Of a stretch of DNA of 30,526 nucleotides, positions 29,310 to 30,526 are shown in pieces (within the stretch, counting starts at the first letter, position 1; every line of letters starts with the position of its first letter). A program made the position numbers and the translations under genes. Source of the stretch: Bacillota bacterium (GTDB lineage: Bacteria > Bacillota_I > Bacilli_A > RFN20 > CAG-826); contig JAEWLX010000053.1 of NCBI GenBank assembly GCA_023457325.1, positions 1 through 30,526 of the forward strand, given 5' to 3'. The notes beneath the pieces are model-generated. The model made no database searches and had not been told where the DNA came from. It saw only the letters and a program-made list of their open reading frames with translations.

Positions 29310-29726
29310 ATGATAACCTTTCGAGACGAAATATGGATTAAGACCGAAAAACGCCGCGCCTTCATCAATATCACACCTGACGTAATACGCGCGATTGAAA
29401 AAAGCGGAATTAGCGAAGGAATCGTACTTGTGAATGCGATGCACATCACCGCCAGCGTATTTATCAATGATGATGAAGTTGGTTTGCACCATGACTTTGA
29501 GCGGTTTTTAGAAAAAATTGCTCCGGAAAATCCCCACAATCAATACGAACATAACGGCTTTGAAGATAACGCGGACGCTCACTTAAAAAGACAAATTATG
29601 GGCCGCGAAGTTGTCGTGGCAATTACCGAGGGCAAACTTGATTTTGGTCCATGGGAACAAATCTTTTATGGCGAGTTTGATGGTATGCGGAAAAAAAGAG
29701 TGCTTATCAAAATAATTGGAGAATAA
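29310..29726 (+). CDS. YjbQ/UPF0047 family protein
   Basis: 139 residues, the usual length for the YjbQ family. Landmarks: GIVLVNAMHITASVFIND, DFERFLEKIAPE, YEHNGFEDNADAHLKRQIMG and ITEGKLDFGPWEQIFYGEFDG, including the conserved histidines of the proposed active site. Some members have been annotated with secondary thiamine-phosphate synthase activity; the true cellular role is uncertain. An in-frame TTG at 29283 was rejected: ATG 29310 has a strong AGGGAGG Shine-Dalgarno and gives the family length. It is convergent with the next gene with 1 nt between stops. Confidence 0.92.
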   Translation: MITFRDEIWIKTEKRRAFINITPDVIRAIEKSGISEGIVLVNAMHITASVFINDDEVGLHHDFERFLEKIAPENPHNQYEHNGFEDNADAHLKRQIMGREVVVAITEGKLDFGPWEQIFYGEFDGMRKKRVLIKIIGE

Positions 29727-29727
29727 A

Positions 29728-30526
29728 CTATTTGATACCTAAATAGAAGTTTGCTTCGCTAACCGAATACGTTTCTTCGGTTAAAGAAAATAATCCAAAA
29801 AGACCAACAAAGTACACATCGAATTCTTCACTAGAAGGTGTGTATTTTAATTGTGTATAAAGATCTAATTCGTAATCCACCATTGTTTCAAAAAGTTCGT
29901 GAAAGTTTTCTAATACCGCAGCCATATCTATCTCGATTATTTCAAGATCATCTTTTAATAGTGTCCAAACACTTGCCTCGTCATCATATGTTGATGAATA
30001 CTCGCTTACTATGTCTTGGTATAGATTCAAGCTTGGTATGTAGAGAAAATCTTGATAAGCGGCGCTGTTCATATTAGAGAAATCGATAACCTCGACGTTT
30101 GTGCTATACGCTAAATAGGCATGATTAGGGTTAACAGTAAAGGATTGCGGAAACCCGAAAACACTCTCGAAATCTTCAAGCTTAAAATCTTGGGGCAGAC
30201 AGCGAATGCGTTCAAATCCTATATCTTGAAAAGATATAACATAGTTGGTAATGTCATTTTTTTGCTCGTCAGTCACATCATTATTGGCTGGAATTATTTC
30301 GCCATTAACCAACATTCCGGCTTGTGTAAGAAGAGTTTCAAAACGGATATTCGCAGAATAGGTCGCTAAATTGAGAATGTTAATAAAGGGGACAAAGGCA
30401 ATCGTAATTGCCGTCACAAACGATGTCGCGCCAATAATCTGTCCATGACCGAGTTTATAAGAGAATTTAAGTAAGCGTACGATCAGCAAGGCGATAAGCG
30501 CCAAGCCGAGATAGAAATATATACTT
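29728..30526 (-). CDS. Unknown membrane protein, 5' end cut by the window
   Basis: At least 265 residues; the frame stays open to the window edge, so the N-terminus is missing. Two membrane segments are visible near the start of the seen part (YFYLGLALIALLIVRLLKF and TSFVTAITIAFVPFINILNLAT). An acidic domain of about 190 residues follows, with many aromatic and Asn/Asp residues, as in the 215-residue anchored protein at 15252. The helix-loop-helix followed by an extracytoplasmic domain resembles DUF1189-like proteins, but I do not assign the family. Its stop is 1 nt from the stop of YjbQ. Confidence 0.65.
   Translation of the reverse strand, partial: SIYFYLGLALIALLIVRLLKFSYKLGHGQIIGATSFVTAITIAFVPFINILNLATYSANIRFETLLTQAGMLVNGEIIPANNDVTDEQKNDITNYVISFQDIGFERIRCLPQDFKLEDFESVFGFPQSFTVNPNHAYLAYSTNVEVIDFSNMNSAAYQDFLYIPSLNLYQDIVSEYSSTYDDEASVWTLLKDDLEIIEIDMAAVLENFHELFETMVDYELDLYTQLKYTPSSEEFDVYFVGLFGLFSLTEETYSVSEANFYLGIK
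29760..29783. repeat. Hairpin downstream of yjbQ, inside the convergent gene
   Basis: TAACCGAA (29760-29767) and TTCGGTTA (29776-29783) form a perfect 8-bp stem with an 8-nt loop, 34 nt past the yjbQ stop. No T-tract follows on either strand, so it is not a classical intrinsic terminator. Confidence 0.4.

Noticed and set aside
1..30526. Alternative genetic code (TGA as tryptophan), as in Mycoplasma
   Set aside because: Tryptophan is encoded by TGG in the recognised proteins and TGA acts as a stop, for example at the ends of feoB and the proximal P-II-like gene.
1..30526. Mobile element, prophage, CRISPR array or defence island
   Set aside because: No transposase, integrase, terminal repeats, regularly spaced repeats or nuclease-type defence genes were found; gene content is metabolic and membrane-related.

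Overview
The window looks like chromosomal DNA from a low-GC, Gram-positive-type bacterium with the standard bacterial code: TGG is used for tryptophan and several genes end in TGA (for example feoB), which rules out the Mycoplasma code. FeoAB with a FeoB-associated Cys-rich membrane peptide, DUF6320, DUF3810, a lipobox-bearing lipoprotein and small paralogous ATPases suggest Bacillota, perhaps an Erysipelotrichia-, Izemoplasma- or Acholeplasma-like lineage; this placement is inference. No tRNA, rRNA, CRISPR array, transposase or phage gene was seen, and no gene-free stretch exceeds about 160 bp.

Layout. 36-2832: a nitroreductase facing a three-gene operon (a duplicated DUF1538 membrane protein and two divergent P-II-like proteins). 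2931-4722: an RluA-family pseudouridine synthase and a patatin-like lipase. 4789-7807: an iron-uptake locus, feoA-feoB-small membrane peptide, divergent from a DtxR/MntR-type repressor, with a palindromic operator candidate between the two promoters. 7884-11362: a putrescine pathway in two genes, one a fusion of an Orn/Lys/Arg-type decarboxylase with agmatine deiminase, the other N-carbamoylputrescine amidase, translationally coupled. 11438-15899: an esterase, coaD, an NAD-dependent epimerase/reductase, a DUF3810 metallopeptidase-like membrane protein and an unknown anchored protein. 15949-21207: a cluster of an HSL-type esterase, a condensation/WS-DGAT-type acyltransferase, DUF6320, a small beta-rich protein, a 5'-nucleotidase lipoprotein and a small membrane protein. 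21367-23603: an ion-transporter-superfamily permease facing two tandem P-loop kinases. 23689-26977: MarR regulator, membrane GT2 glycosyltransferase, PlsC-type acyltransferase and TVP38 membrane protein, reading as a membrane-lipid or glycolipid operon. 27108-30526: a hypoxanthine-DNA-glycosylase-like protein, a large unknown secreted protein, YjbQ, and an unknown membrane protein cut by the window edge.

Three patterns stand out. First, arginine to putrescine is packed into two proteins, with the first two steps apparently in one chain. Second, five genes have a -10 box only 6-7 nt before the start codon and no Shine-Dalgarno, the layout expected of leaderless mRNAs, while other genes have strong Shine-Dalgarno sites. 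Third, four of five convergent gene pairs are separated by only 0-3 nt, so transcription must end inside the neighbour's coding sequence; at the first pair a good intrinsic terminator is visible inside the opposing gene. All family assignments come from motif recognition by eye, without database searches.
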